Assembly (NCBI GenBank): GCA_039818945.1
Contig: JBCBSZ010000016.1
Coordinates: 14,488 to 78,487 of the forward strand
Direction: 5' to 3'
DNA: 64,000 bases
Source of the DNA: JBCBSZ01 sp039818945
GTDB lineage: Bacteria > Actinomycetota > Acidimicrobiia > Acidimicrobiales > Poriferisodalaceae
Position 1 is the first letter of the stretch, and each line of letters starts with the position of its first letter. The translations under genes and the position numbers were made by a program. Below the pieces are notes generated by a model. That model was not told the DNA's origin. It made no database searches and saw only the letters and a program-made list of their open reading frames with translations. Positions 25,754 through 34,344 of the stretch are shown piece after piece.

Positions 25754-27709
25754 ATGTCCGACGAGACAATCGCCGACATCTACGTCGAGGACCGGCTCTT
25801 CCCGCCGCCGGCCGACTTCGCCGCGGCAGCGCTCGTCAACGACCGTTCGCTCTACGACGAGGCCGACGCCGACCGCGAGGCCTTCTGGGCCCGGCAGGCC
25901 AGGGACCTGGTCACCTGGTTCGACGACTTCGACACGGTCCTCGAGTGGGACCTGCCTTTCGCGAAGTGGTTCGTCGGCGGGACGTTGAACATCTCCTACA
26001 ACTGCCTCGACCGCCACGTCGAGGCCGGCCGCGGCGACAAGGTGGCGTTCCACTGGGAGGGCGAGCCGGGCGACACCCGAACCGTCACCTACGCCGAGCT
26101 GCTCGACGAAGTCTCGAGGTTCGCCAACGTCCTGAAGGGCCTCGGCGTCGAGCAGGGCGACCGGGTGGCGATCTACATGCCGATGATCCTCGAGCTGCCG
26201 ATCGCCATGCTCGCCTGCGCCCGGATCGGCGCCGCCCACTCGGTGGTCTTCGGCGGCTTCTCGGCGGACTCGCTCGCCGACCGGATCAACGACGCCGAGG
26301 CGAAGGTGCTCATCACCGCCGACGGCGGCTACCGCAAGGGCGCTGCGGCGGCGCTGAAGCCGACGGCCGACGTGGCGCTCGAGACCTGCCCGACGATCGA
26401 GCACAGCATCGTGGTGCGCCGGACCGAGGGCGAAGTCGACTGGACCGACGGCCGTGACCACTGGTGGCACGACCTCATGGAGGGCGCGTCGACCGACTGC
26501 CCGCCGGCGCACCTCGACAGCGAGCACCTGCTCTACCTGCTCTACACGTCGGGGACCACCGCCAAGCCCAAGGGCATCATGCACACCACGGGCGGGTATC
26601 TCACCCAGGTAGCGTTCACGCACAAGTACGTGTTCGACCTGCGGCCCGACGACGACATCTACTGGTGCGCCGCCGACATCGGATGGGTCACCGGCCACAG
26701 CTACATCGTCTACGGCCCGCTCACGAACGGCGCCACGTCGGTCATGTACGAGGGCACCCCCGACACGCCCGGCCGCGACCGGCTGTGGGACATCGTCGAG
26801 CGCTACGGCGTCACGCAGCTCTACACCGCGCCGACGGCCATCCGGATGTTCATGAAGTGGGGTGCCGACGAGCCGGCCAAGCACGACCTGTCGTCGCTGC
26901 GCGTGCTCGGCACCGTCGGCGAGCCCATCAACCCCGAGGCGTGGATGTGGTACCACACGCACATCGGTGGCGGGACCTGCCCGATCGTCGACACGTGGTG
27001 GCAGACCGAGACCGGCGGGCACATGATCACTCCGCTGCCCGGGGTCACGACCACGACGCCAGGCTCCGCCTGCCACCCGATCCCCGGCGTCGTCGCCGAG
27101 CTCGTCGACGACGAGGGCAGGGCCATCGAGCAGGGCGGCGGGTACCTCACGATCACCCAACCGTGGCCGTCGATGCTGCGGGGCATCTGGGGCGACCCCG
27201 AGCGCTACCGCGACACCTACTGGTCGCGCTTCGAGGGCCGCTACTTCGCCGGCGACGGCGCCAAGCTCGACGAGAACGGCTACCTCTGGCTCCTCGGCCG
27301 GGTCGACGACGTGATGAACGTGTCCGGCCACCGGATCTCCACGACCGAGGTCGAGTCGGCGCTGGTCGACCATCCCGCCGTCGCCGAGGCCGCCGTGGTC
27401 GGCGCGACCGACGACGTCACCGGGCAGGCGATCGTCGGCTACGTGATCCTGCGGGGCACCCACGAGGGATCGGCCGAGCTCCGGGAGCAGATCCGCGGCC
27501 ACGTCGCCGACAAGCTCGGCAAGATCGCCCGGCCCAAGATGGTCGTCGACGTGCCCGATCTGCCCAAGACCCGCTCGGGCAAGATCATGCGGCGGCTGCT
27601 GCGCGACCTCGCCGAGGGCCGCGAGCTCGGCGACACGACGACGCTCGCCGACGCCGGGGTGGTCGACGAGATCGCAGCGCGCGCCGCCGAGGCCGCCGGG
27701 GGCTCGTGA
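25754..27709 (+). CDS. acs: acetyl-CoA synthetase (AMP-forming)
   Basis: Adenylate-forming enzyme of 651 residues that converts acetate, ATP and CoA to acetyl-CoA, AMP and pyrophosphate. Family motifs are present in order: YTSGTTAKPKGIMHT (ATP loop), DIGWVTGHSYIVYGPL, WWQTETGGHMITPLPG and, near the C-terminus, PKTRSGKIMRRLLRDLA with the catalytic and acetylation-site Lys. Full length, no disruption. The ATG at 25754 follows a strong purine-rich site; upstream in-frame sequence overlaps genes on the other strand. The HAD gene overlaps its stop. Confidence 0.95.
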   Translation: MSDETIADIYVEDRLFPPPADFAAAALVNDRSLYDEADADREAFWARQARDLVTWFDDFDTVLEWDLPFAKWFVGGTLNISYNCLDRHVEAGRGDKVAFHWEGEPGDTRTVTYAELLDEVSRFANVLKGLGVEQGDRVAIYMPMILELPIAMLACARIGAAHSVVFGGFSADSLADRINDAEAKVLITADGGYRKGAAAALKPTADVALETCPTIEHSIVVRRTEGEVDWTDGRDHWWHDLMEGASTDCPPAHLDSEHLLYLLYTSGTTAKPKGIMHTTGGYLTQVAFTHKYVFDLRPDDDIYWCAADIGWVTGHSYIVYGPLTNGATSVMYEGTPDTPGRDRLWDIVERYGVTQLYTAPTAIRMFMKWGADEPAKHDLSSLRVLGTVGEPINPEAWMWYHTHIGGGTCPIVDTWWQTETGGHMITPLPGVTTTTPGSACHPIPGVVAELVDDEGRAIEQGGGYLTITQPWPSMLRGIWGDPERYRDTYWSRFEGRYFAGDGAKLDENGYLWLLGRVDDVMNVSGHRISTTEVESALVDHPAVAEAAVVGATDDVTGQAIVGYVILRGTHEGSAELREQIRGHVADKLGKIARPKMVVDVPDLPKTRSGKIMRRLLRDLAEGRELGDTTTLADAGVVDEIAARAAEAAGGS

Positions 27710-28233
27710 ACAGCACGGAGAGCAGCGCGCAACCGACGCCGTGGACGTGGACGTGGCGCGACGGCCCCATCGAGCCCGGTCCCTGCGTCGTGGTCGACAT
27801 CGACGGTGTGATCGCCGACGCTGTCCACCGGCAGCACTTCCTCGCCGGTCGCAAGCAGTGGGGGCGGTTCTTCGAGGCGGCCGGCGGTGACGACCTCATC
27901 GACGAGGTCGCCGAGCTCCTCCCGCTGCTGCGCGATGACCTGGCCATCGTGCTGCTCACCGCTCGACCGGAGAGCATCCTCGACACGACCTACGAGTGGC
28001 TCGAGCGCCACGAGGTCCGTTGGGACCTGCTCATCATGCGGGGCTTCGGCGACTACGCCCCGTCGCCGATGGTCAAGCGGGCCGAGCTGCACGAGCTGCG
28101 GGCCGCCGGCTTCGACCCCCGCCTCGCGCTCGACGACGATCCCCGCAACGTCGCCATGTTCCGGGCCGAGGGCGTGCCCTGCCTCGAGATCCCGTCCGGC
28201 TACCACACCGGCGACGCCGACTCGACCACCTGA
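27706..28233 (+). CDS. HAD-superfamily phosphatase, polynucleotide 3'-phosphatase-like
   Basis: Small HAD enzyme of 175 residues. Motif I is VVVDIDGVIAD with the catalytic Asp pair, motif II is VLLTARPES, a Lys follows in PMVKRAEL, and motif IV is ALDDDPRN. This arrangement resembles the phosphatase domain of phage polynucleotide kinase, but substrates of such proteins vary. It starts at a GTG that overlaps the acs TGA (GTGA). Confidence 0.72.
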   Translation: MNSTESSAQPTPWTWTWRDGPIEPGPCVVVDIDGVIADAVHRQHFLAGRKQWGRFFEAAGGDDLIDEVAELLPLLRDDLAIVLLTARPESILDTTYEWLERHEVRWDLLIMRGFGDYAPSPMVKRAELHELRAAGFDPRLALDDDPRNVAMFRAEGVPCLEIPSGYHTGDADSTT

Positions 28234-28334
28234 CCAGCATCGCTGAACGAGTCGTCAGCTCCGGGGCGGGACCCGGTGGGGCGGGCCTGCGGCGTTTGTA
28301 GATTTGACCTTCGAGACGAGGTGTCAGACACGCC

Positions 28335-29186
28335 ATGAAGAACGGATTCAAGACCGCGGTGCTGTTGGCCGGCCTGTCCGGCTTCTTCCTGTTCATCGGA
28401 GCCACCCTGGGCGGCTCCACCGGCATGGTGATCGCCCTGATCGCGGCGTTCGCCATGATCGGCATGTCGTACTGGAAGAGCGATGCGCTGGCGATCCGCT
28501 CGGCCCGCGCCGTGCCCGCCGAGGAGGCGCAGTACCCGCAGTACTACGCCATCATGCGCGACCTGACCGAGCGGGCCGACATGCCGATGCCGCGGCTGTA
28601 CATCACCCCGGACGCGCAGCCCAACGCCTTCGCCACCGGCCGGAACCCGGAGAACGCCGCCGTCGCGGTGACCGCCGGGCTCATGCAGGTGCTGTCGTGG
28701 GAGGAGATCCGGGGTGTGCTCGCCCACGAGCTCGCCCACGTGCGCAACCGCGACATCCTGATCGGCTCGGTGGCCGCGGCCATCGCCACCGCCATCACCT
28801 TCATCGCCAACTTCGCCCAGTTCGCCCTGATCTTCGGCGGCGGTCGCGACAGCGACCGCAACCCGCTGGCCGACCTGGCCATGATCATCCTGGCGCCGCT
28901 GGCGGCGGGGCTGATCCAGATGTCGATCAGCCGCAGCCGGGAGTACGAGGCCGATCGCACCGCGGCCCGGCTCATCAACGACGGTGAGCCGCTGGCCCGG
29001 GCGTTGGAGAAGATCCACGCCTCCGTCCAGCGGGTGCCGATGAAGGTCAACCCGGCCCAGGAGCAGATGTACATCGCCAACCCGATCAGCGCCCGCCAGG
29101 TCGCCGGTCGCTGGTTCACCACCCACCCCCCGATGGAGGAGCGGGTCCGCCGCCTCCGCGAGGGTGAGTGGCGCGACGCCTTCTAG
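28335..29186 (+). CDS. htpX: HtpX-like membrane zinc metalloprotease (M48 family)
   Basis: Membrane protease of 283 residues involved in quality control of membrane proteins. The zinc-binding motif is VLAHELAHVRNRD, with the third ligand in SREYEADRTAARL. Two N-terminal helices and one or two central helices anchor it. The ATG at 28335 follows a GAGGTG site; a TAGATT box at 28299-28304 may be its -10. Its stop codon TAG is part of the CTAG target duplicated by the IS element inserted right after it. The protein itself is intact. Confidence 0.9.
   Translation: MKNGFKTAVLLAGLSGFFLFIGATLGGSTGMVIALIAAFAMIGMSYWKSDALAIRSARAVPAEEAQYPQYYAIMRDLTERADMPMPRLYITPDAQPNAFATGRNPENAAVAVTAGLMQVLSWEEIRGVLAHELAHVRNRDILIGSVAAAIATAITFIANFAQFALIFGGGRDSDRNPLADLAMIILAPLAAGLIQMSISRSREYEADRTAARLINDGEPLARALEKIHASVQRVPMKVNPAQEQMYIANPISARQVAGRWFTTHPPMEERVRRLREGEWRDAF
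29183..29186. repeat. target-site duplication CTAG, left copy
   Basis: CTAG directly abuts the left end of the IS element and contains the htpX stop codon. The matching copy is at 30211-30214. Confidence 0.7.
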
Positions 29187-29214
29187 CTGTAGATCCCATC
29201 CACGTTGGTCAGGT

Positions 29215-29267
29215 GGGTCTCCTTGAGACTCGGGGGTGCTGAACCCACCCTCACCCCAAGGAGACCC
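29215..29267 (+). promoter_or_regulatory. hairpin masking the transposase ribosome-binding site
   Basis: GGGTCTCCTTG (29215-29225) is the exact reverse complement of CAAGGAGACCC (29257-29267), which contains the AAGGAG ribosome-binding site and ends directly before the GTG start. An inner GGGTG/CACCC stem can extend it. Transcripts reading in from htpX would fold and hide the site. Confidence 0.6.
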
Positions 29268-30188
29268 GTGAAGCTGCACGGTAACGCTCGCCTGACCCCG
29301 TTCCAGCGAGATCTGTTGTGTCGTCGTGTCCGTCACCAGCGATGGACCGTCGCCGATGCTGCGAGCGCGGCCGGATGCTCGGAACGGACCGCGTATCGGT
29401 GGTTGGCTCGTTTCGATGCCGGTCAAACGCTCGAGGACCGCTCCTCAGCCCCGGGCTCGGTTCCCGGTCGCACCCCGTCTGAGACCGAGGCACTGATCGA
29501 ACGGTTGCGCCGCCTGCGTTGGACCAGCACCCGTATCGCCGCTGAGCTGTCGATGGCGACCTCCACGGTGTGCGCTGTGCTCGCCCGTCTCGGGCTGAAC
29601 CGGCTCTCGAGGCTGGAACCACCCGAGCCACCGAATCGGTACTGCCGCCGTCATCCCGGCGAGCTCGTCCACGTCGACGTCAAGAAGCTGGGTCGCTTCA
29701 ACAAGCCCGGCCACCGCGTCACCGGCCGAGGACCCGGCCACCACAACCACGAAGTCGGCTGGGAAGCGGTCCATGTTTGTGTCGACGACACCACCCGTCT
29801 CGCCTACGTCGAGGTCCTCACCGACGAGACCGCCACGGTCTCAGTCGGGTTCATCGCCCGGGCCGTCGCCTGGTTCGCCGCCCGCGGGATCCAGGTGCAG
29901 CGAGTCATGACCGATAACGGCTCGCCCTACCGCTCACGAGCCTGGGCGACCTGGTGCGCTGATCACGACATCCGTCATCTCCGCACCCGCCCCTACCGGC
30001 CCCGCACCAACGGCAAAGCTGAGCGCTTCATCCAGACGATGCTGCGCGAGTGGGCCTACGCCGCGACCTACCAGAACTCCCGACAACGCGCCCTGGCCCT
30101 CGAACCCTGGCTCGACTACGACAACCACCGACGCCCACACAGCGCCCTCGGCCACAAGGCCCCCACCGACCAACTCCGGTCAGCCTGA
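29268..30188 (+). CDS. IS481-family transposase
   Basis: DDE integrase-fold transposase of 306 residues. The N-terminus has a helix-turn-helix (TVADAASAAGCSERTAYRWL). Catalytic residues are the Asp in ELVHVDVKKLG, the Asp in VMTDNGSPYRS and the Glu in RTNGKAERFIQ. The GTG at 29268 follows AAGGAG inside a predicted hairpin; the in-frame start at 29205 would lie within the terminal repeat. No frameshift, so it is probably functional. Confidence 0.92.
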   Translation: MKLHGNARLTPFQRDLLCRRVRHQRWTVADAASAAGCSERTAYRWLARFDAGQTLEDRSSAPGSVPGRTPSETEALIERLRRLRWTSTRIAAELSMATSTVCAVLARLGLNRLSRLEPPEPPNRYCRRHPGELVHVDVKKLGRFNKPGHRVTGRGPGHHNHEVGWEAVHVCVDDTTRLAYVEVLTDETATVSVGFIARAVAWFAARGIQVQRVMTDNGSPYRSRAWATWCADHDIRHLRTRPYRPRTNGKAERFIQTMLREWAYAATYQNSRQRALALEPWLDYDNHRRPHSALGHKAPTDQLRSA

Positions 30189-30210
30189 ACAACGCTCCTG
30201 GGATCTACAG
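30184..30210. repeat. right inverted repeat of the IS481 element
   Basis: Reverse complement begins CTGTAGATCCCA, identical to the left end at 29187-29198, with partial matches for 15 further bases. Confidence 0.8.
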
Positions 30211-30214
30211 CTAG
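30211..30214. repeat. target-site duplication CTAG, right copy
   Basis: CTAG directly follows the right inverted repeat and matches 29183-29186. Confidence 0.7.
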
Positions 30215-30224
30215 CTCGACCCGA

Positions 30225-30701
30225 TCACGCCTCCAACGGGGTGAGCACCGGCTTGCGGCGGTGCTCGAACACGATCATCGTCTGTTCGTCCGCGACCCCG
30301 TCGTGGCTGGCGATGTGGTCGAGCACCATCGAGCGCAGCGCGGTCATGCTCCCGACGCTGAGGTGGATCAGGAGGTCGTAGGGGCCGGTCAGCAGGGTGA
30401 TCGCGATCACCTCGTCGAGCGCCCACAGCGAGTCGACCAATCGTCGGACGCGGTCGCCATCCTTCGGTGAGAGCCGGACCGACACCAGCGCCTCGATCCA
30501 CCGCCCGAGGGCCTCGGGCTCGACCTCGGCGTGGTACCCGCGGATGGCGCCGTCGGCCTCCAGCTGCCTGACCCGACCGAGCGTCGTCGACGGGGCGAGG
30601 CCGACCGACGCCGCGAGCTCCTTGTTCGAACGCCGCGCATTCGACTGGAGCTCGGCCAGGATGTGGTGGTCGACTGCGTCGATGTTCGATGGATCGGGCA
30701 T
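30225..30701 (-). CDS. Lrp/AsnC family transcriptional regulator
   Basis: Regulator of 158 residues with the usual two domains: a winged helix (AVDHHILAELQSNARRSNKE, then ELAASVGLAPSTTLGRVRQL) and a RAM ligand-binding domain (ALVSVRLSPKDGDRVRRLV). It is divergent from the indolepyruvate ferredoxin oxidoreductase gene, 87 bases apart, so it probably senses an amino acid or keto acid and controls that enzyme. A TATGAT -10 box lies six bases before its ATG. Longer frames upstream are antisense shadows of the oxidoreductase gene. Confidence 0.9.
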   Translation of the reverse strand: MPDPSNIDAVDHHILAELQSNARRSNKELAASVGLAPSTTLGRVRQLEADGAIRGYHAEVEPEALGRWIEALVSVRLSPKDGDRVRRLVDSLWALDEVIAITLLTGPYDLLIHLSVGSMTALRSMVLDHIASHDGVADEQTMIVFEHRRKPVLTPLEA

Positions 30702-30707
30702 CGGGCG

Positions 30708-30713
30708 ATCATA
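30708..30713 (-). promoter_or_regulatory. -10 box TATGAT of the lrp-type gene
   Basis: On the minus strand TATGAT ends six bases before the ATG at 30701, giving a leaderless transcript by spacing. Confidence 0.55.
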
Positions 30714-30731
30714 TCTTCGGACTCGTTGCCG

Positions 30732-30751
30732 GATGGTCGACCGATGGTCGA
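30732..30751. promoter_or_regulatory. tandem GATGGTCGA repeats, possible Lrp-type binding sites
   Basis: GATGGTCGA occurs at 30732-30740 and again at 30743-30751, exactly 11 bases apart, so both lie on the same DNA face. They sit in the middle of the divergent region between the regulator and its presumed target. Confidence 0.4.
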
Positions 30752-30788
30752 TGATCGTAGCGACGGGTCGACGAGGAGAGTGACGGAC

Positions 30789-33700
30789 ATGGCGCTCGAG
30801 CAGCAGTCGTATCGCCTGGCGGACCGCTACGAGCGCACCGACGGGCGAGTGCTCCTCACCGGCGTCCAGGCGCTGGCCCGCATCCCGGTCGACCAGCTCC
30901 GCGCCGACGTCGCCGCCGGGCTCCGGACGGCCGCGCTCGTGTCGGGGTACCCCGGGTCGCCGCTGGGCGGGTTCGACCTCGAGGTGGCGCGCCTGCTGAA
31001 GCAGGTGCCCGACCTGCCGATCGTCCATCAGCCCGCGGTGAACGAGGAGCTCGGAGCCAGCGCGGTGATGGGGTCCCAGCTGGCGCCGGGGCGACCCGAC
31101 GCGACGTACGAGGGGGTGCTCGGCATCTGGTACGGCAAGGCGCCCGGTCTCGACCGGGCGACCGATGCGCTGCGCCACGGTGTCTTCGCCGGCGCCTCCC
31201 GCCACGGCGGCGCGGTGGTCATCGTCGGCGACGACCCGATGGCGAAGTCGTCGACGATGCCGTCGTCGTCGGACGCCGCGCTCGTCGACCTCCACATGCC
31301 GATCCTCTACCCGGGCACCGTGCAGGACTGCCTCGAGCTGGGGCTCCACGCCGTGGCGATGAGCCGGGTGTCGGGGCTGTGGTCGGCGATGAAGATCGTC
31401 ACGCCGGTCGCCGACGGCTCCGGCACGGTCGACCTGCCGGCGCTCGCATCGCCGCCGGTGCTGCCCGAGCTGCTGGTCGACGGCGAGCCGTGGCGTTGCC
31501 AGCCGAGCGCCGTGTTCCTCGGACCCCGCATGGTCGAGGTCGAGCGGGAGTTCCGCGAGATCCGCAGCGTCCTCGCCCTCCGGTACGGCATCGAGAACGA
31601 CCTCAACACCATCGCCGTCGACCCCGACGACGCCTGGATCGGGCTCGTGGCGACCGGCTTCACCTACCAGCAGCTCCGCGAGGCGCTCCGGCGCCTGGGG
31701 TTCGACGACGAGCAGGCGCTGCGCGACGCCGGCATCCGCCTCCTGAAGCTGCGCATGCCGGTGCCCTTCGACCAGGACCTCGTGCGCCGCTTCGCTCGCG
31801 GCCTCAGCGAGATCGTCGTCGTCGAGGAGAAGAACCCCACGCTGGAGTGGCTGATCAAGGACGCGCTCTACGCCGCGTCCGAGCGGCCGCAGGTGCTCGG
31901 CAAGACCGACGACCGGGGTGGGCCCTTGATGCCGAGCTACGGCCGCCTCGACGCCGATGCGATCGTCGTCGGGCTCCGCAACCGGCTGGCGGCCCGCCTG
32001 GACGAGCGGCTCGCACCGCTGGAGCAGGTCCGCCCGCCGGCTCCCCGGAAGCTGCTCCCGCTGTCGGTCAACCGGACCCCGTTCTTCTGCTCGGGCTGCC
32101 CCCACAACTGGGGCACGAAGGTCCCCGAGGACACCCTCGTCGGCGCGGGCACCGGGTGCCACGGCATGTCGCTGCTGATGGACCCGGAGCGGGTCGGTGA
32201 GACGATCGGGATCACCGCCATGGGCAACGAGGGAGCGCACTGGATCGGCATGGCCCCCTTCGTCGACACCGACCACATCGTCCAGAACTTCGGCGACGGC
32301 ACCTACCTCCACTCCGGACAGCTGGCCGTCCAGGCCGCCATCGGTTCCGGCACCACCATGACGTTCAAGATCCTCTACAACGACACGGTGGCGATGACCG
32401 GCGGGCAGACGCCGACCCAGTCGCTCGGCGTGCCGGAGCTCGCGACGGTCCTCCTCGCCCAGGGAGCGGCCCGGGTGATGATCACGACCGACGACGTCCG
32501 CGGGTACGACCGCGCCGGCCTGCCGGCCGGGGTCGAGGTCTGGGACCGCACCCGGATCGTGGAGGCGCAGGAGCTGCTCGCCGGGATCGACGGCGTGACC
32601 GTGCTCATCCACCACCAGGCCTGCGCCACCGAGCTGCGCCGGGACCGGAAGCGGGGGCGGCTGCCGGCGCCGACGACGCGGATCGTGATCAACCACCGCG
32701 TCTGCGAGGGCTGCGGCGACTGCGGCGACGTCAGCAACTGCCTGTCCGTCCAGCCGCTCGACACGCCGCTGGGCCGCAAGACCACGATCGACCAGGCGTC
32801 GTGCAACCTCGACCTCTCGTGCGTCGAGGGCGACTGTCCCTCGTTCATGACCGTGCCGATGGCCGCGGCGGGACGAGAACGGTCCACGGGCGCCGGCGTC
32901 GAGCTGGTCGAGCCACCGATCGATCCGGCCCGCGACCGCGCCAGCCTCCGCCTCGCCGGCATCGGCGGCACCGGTGTCGTCACGGTGGCGCAGGTGCTCG
33001 CGACGGCCGCCATGCTCGACGGCTGGGACGTCAGCGGCCTCGACCAGACCGGCCTGTCGCAGAAGGCGGGACCGGTCGTGTCCGACGTGGTGCTGACCCG
33101 GCCCGGCACGGGCTCGACCAACCTGATCGGTGCCGGCGAGGCCGACGCCATCCTGGCCTTCGATCAGCTCGTGGGCGCGAGCGACGGCGTGCTGGCGGCC
33201 GAGGGGCGCACGACCCGCGTCATCGGCTCGACCCATCGCACACCGACCGGCGCCATGATCTCCGACCCTGCGATCGCGTATCCCGATCACGACGAGCTGA
33301 CGACGCGGTTCGACGCCCGGATCGAGACCACCGATCTGTGGATGGATGCCTCGGCGCTCGCCGGCGGCCTCGTGGGCGAGGTCGCGACGGCGAACGTGTT
33401 CGTGCTCGGTGTGGCGGTGCAGGAGGGCGTCGTACCGATCGCCCCGGTCGCCGTCGAGTCGGCGATCGACCTCAACGGCGTAGCCGTCGAGGCCAATCGC
33501 GCCGCCTTCACGTGGGGCCGCCGCTGGGCCCTCGACCGCGAGGCCGTGGAGGCTGCCGCGACCGCCGGGCCGGGGGGTCCGACGGTGGAGGTGACCGAGC
33601 TGCCCGCGGCGCTGGCGGAACGGGTGGCGGCGCTGCCGGCGACCGACGGGCTCCGCGAGGCGGTGCACCTGCGGGCCGGCGATCTCGTCGACTACCAGGA

Positions 33701-34262
33701 CGAGGCCTACGCCCGGCGCTTCCTCGACCGGGTGGAGCGGGTCGTCGCCGCCGAGCAGGCGGTCGCCCCCGACTCCGTCGCGCTGGCCCGCGCTGCCGCC
33801 GACGGCCTGCACCGGGTCATGGCCTACAAGGACGAGTACGAGGTCGCTCGCCTCCTCGTCGCACCCGAGGCCGAGGCCACCATCCGAGCCGCCGGCGGCG
33901 ACCCGGACGGCGTGATCTACCACCTCCACCCGCCGATGCTCCGGGCGATGGGGATGGAGCGCAAGCTCCGCTTCGGCCGGCGCTCCCGCCCGTTGTTCCG
34001 GTCGCTCGCCTCCGGGAAGCGGGTCCGGGGCACGGCGCTCGACCCGTTCGGCCGAGCGAAGGTGCGCCGGCTCGAGCGGCAGCTGATCGCCGAGTACGAC
34101 GAGCTCGTCGAGACCCTGGTCTTCGGGTTGCGATCCGACAACGTGGCGCAGGCCGTCGAGATCGCCTCGCTGATCGACCGGGTCCGTGGCTACGAGGACC
34201 TCAAGCTGCGGCGCGTCGAGGAGTACCGGGCCGCGGTCTCCGGGGCGTTGCGCTCCTACTGA
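30789..34262 (+). CDS. indolepyruvate ferredoxin oxidoreductase, fused multidomain form
   Basis: Single polypeptide of 1157 residues that oxidatively decarboxylates aryl or branched 2-oxo acids to acyl-CoA using TPP and ferredoxin. Domains in order: N-terminal pyruvate-ferredoxin-type domain (VSGYPGSPLGGFDLEVARL), TPP-binding domain (FFCSGCPHNWGTKVPEDT, then GAGTGCHGMSLLM), a 4Fe-4S region (CEGCGDCGDVSNC), the gamma-type domain (GIGGTGVVTVAQVLATAAM) and a C-terminal helical domain. The ATG at 30789 starts right at the conserved region. The divergent Lrp gene suggests control by amino-acid supply. Confidence 0.88.
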   Translation: MALEQQSYRLADRYERTDGRVLLTGVQALARIPVDQLRADVAAGLRTAALVSGYPGSPLGGFDLEVARLLKQVPDLPIVHQPAVNEELGASAVMGSQLAPGRPDATYEGVLGIWYGKAPGLDRATDALRHGVFAGASRHGGAVVIVGDDPMAKSSTMPSSSDAALVDLHMPILYPGTVQDCLELGLHAVAMSRVSGLWSAMKIVTPVADGSGTVDLPALASPPVLPELLVDGEPWRCQPSAVFLGPRMVEVEREFREIRSVLALRYGIENDLNTIAVDPDDAWIGLVATGFTYQQLREALRRLGFDDEQALRDAGIRLLKLRMPVPFDQDLVRRFARGLSEIVVVEEKNPTLEWLIKDALYAASERPQVLGKTDDRGGPLMPSYGRLDADAIVVGLRNRLAARLDERLAPLEQVRPPAPRKLLPLSVNRTPFFCSGCPHNWGTKVPEDTLVGAGTGCHGMSLLMDPERVGETIGITAMGNEGAHWIGMAPFVDTDHIVQNFGDGTYLHSGQLAVQAAIGSGTTMTFKILYNDTVAMTGGQTPTQSLGVPELATVLLAQGAARVMITTDDVRGYDRAGLPAGVEVWDRTRIVEAQELLAGIDGVTVLIHHQACATELRRDRKRGRLPAPTTRIVINHRVCEGCGDCGDVSNCLSVQPLDTPLGRKTTIDQASCNLDLSCVEGDCPSFMTVPMAAAGRERSTGAGVELVEPPIDPARDRASLRLAGIGGTGVVTVAQVLATAAMLDGWDVSGLDQTGLSQKAGPVVSDVVLTRPGTGSTNLIGAGEADAILAFDQLVGASDGVLAAEGRTTRVIGSTHRTPTGAMISDPAIAYPDHDELTTRFDARIETTDLWMDASALAGGLVGEVATANVFVLGVAVQEGVVPIAPVAVESAIDLNGVAVEANRAAFTWGRRWALDREAVEAAATAGPGGPTVEVTELPAALAERVAALPATDGLREAVHLRAGDLVDYQDEAYARRFLDRVERVVAAEQAVAPDSVALARAAADGLHRVMAYKDEYEVARLLVAPEAEATIRAAGGDPDGVIYHLHPPMLRAMGMERKLRFGRRSRPLFRSLASGKRVRGTALDPFGRAKVRRLERQLIAEYDELVETLVFGLRSDNVAQAVEIASLIDRVRGYEDLKLRRVEEYRAAVSGALRSY

Positions 34263-34267
34263 GCACC

Positions 34268-34293
34268 CCGCCTCCTCCCACGGGAGGAGGCGG
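34268..34293. promoter_or_regulatory. palindrome with TCCCACGGGA core upstream of the sensor kinase
   Basis: CCGCCTCCTCCC (34268-34279) and GGGAGGAGGCGG (34282-34293) form a 12-bp inverted repeat around AC. It lies between the oxidoreductase stop and the kinase promoter. The core decamer TCCCACGGGA recurs twice after the response regulator gene. It could also act as a terminator for the upstream gene, but the two-base centre fits an operator better. Confidence 0.5.
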
Positions 34294-34332
34294 CAGGCAC
34301 CGTGGGAGGACGAGGGGACGAGCGGCCGTCGG

Positions 34333-34338
34333 TACCGT
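34333..34338 (+). promoter_or_regulatory. -10 box TACCGT of the two-component operon
   Basis: TACCGT ends six bases before the GTG of the kinase gene and 39 bases after the upstream palindrome. Confidence 0.5.
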
Positions 34339-34344
34339 TGAGGG

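Larger units (their letters stand above)
29187..30210 (+). mobile_element. IS481-family insertion sequence, complete, 1024 bp
   Basis: Bounded by imperfect 27-bp inverted repeats, 29187-29213 and 30184-30210. The outer 12 bases (CTGTAGATCCCA) match perfectly, followed by four mismatches, CGTTG, one mismatch and TCAGG. CTAG is duplicated on both sides. One transposase gene fills the element, and its stop codon lies inside the right repeat. It sits between the convergent htpX and lrp genes and disrupts neither. Perfect outer repeats and an intact transposase suggest a recent and possibly active insertion. Confidence 0.9.
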
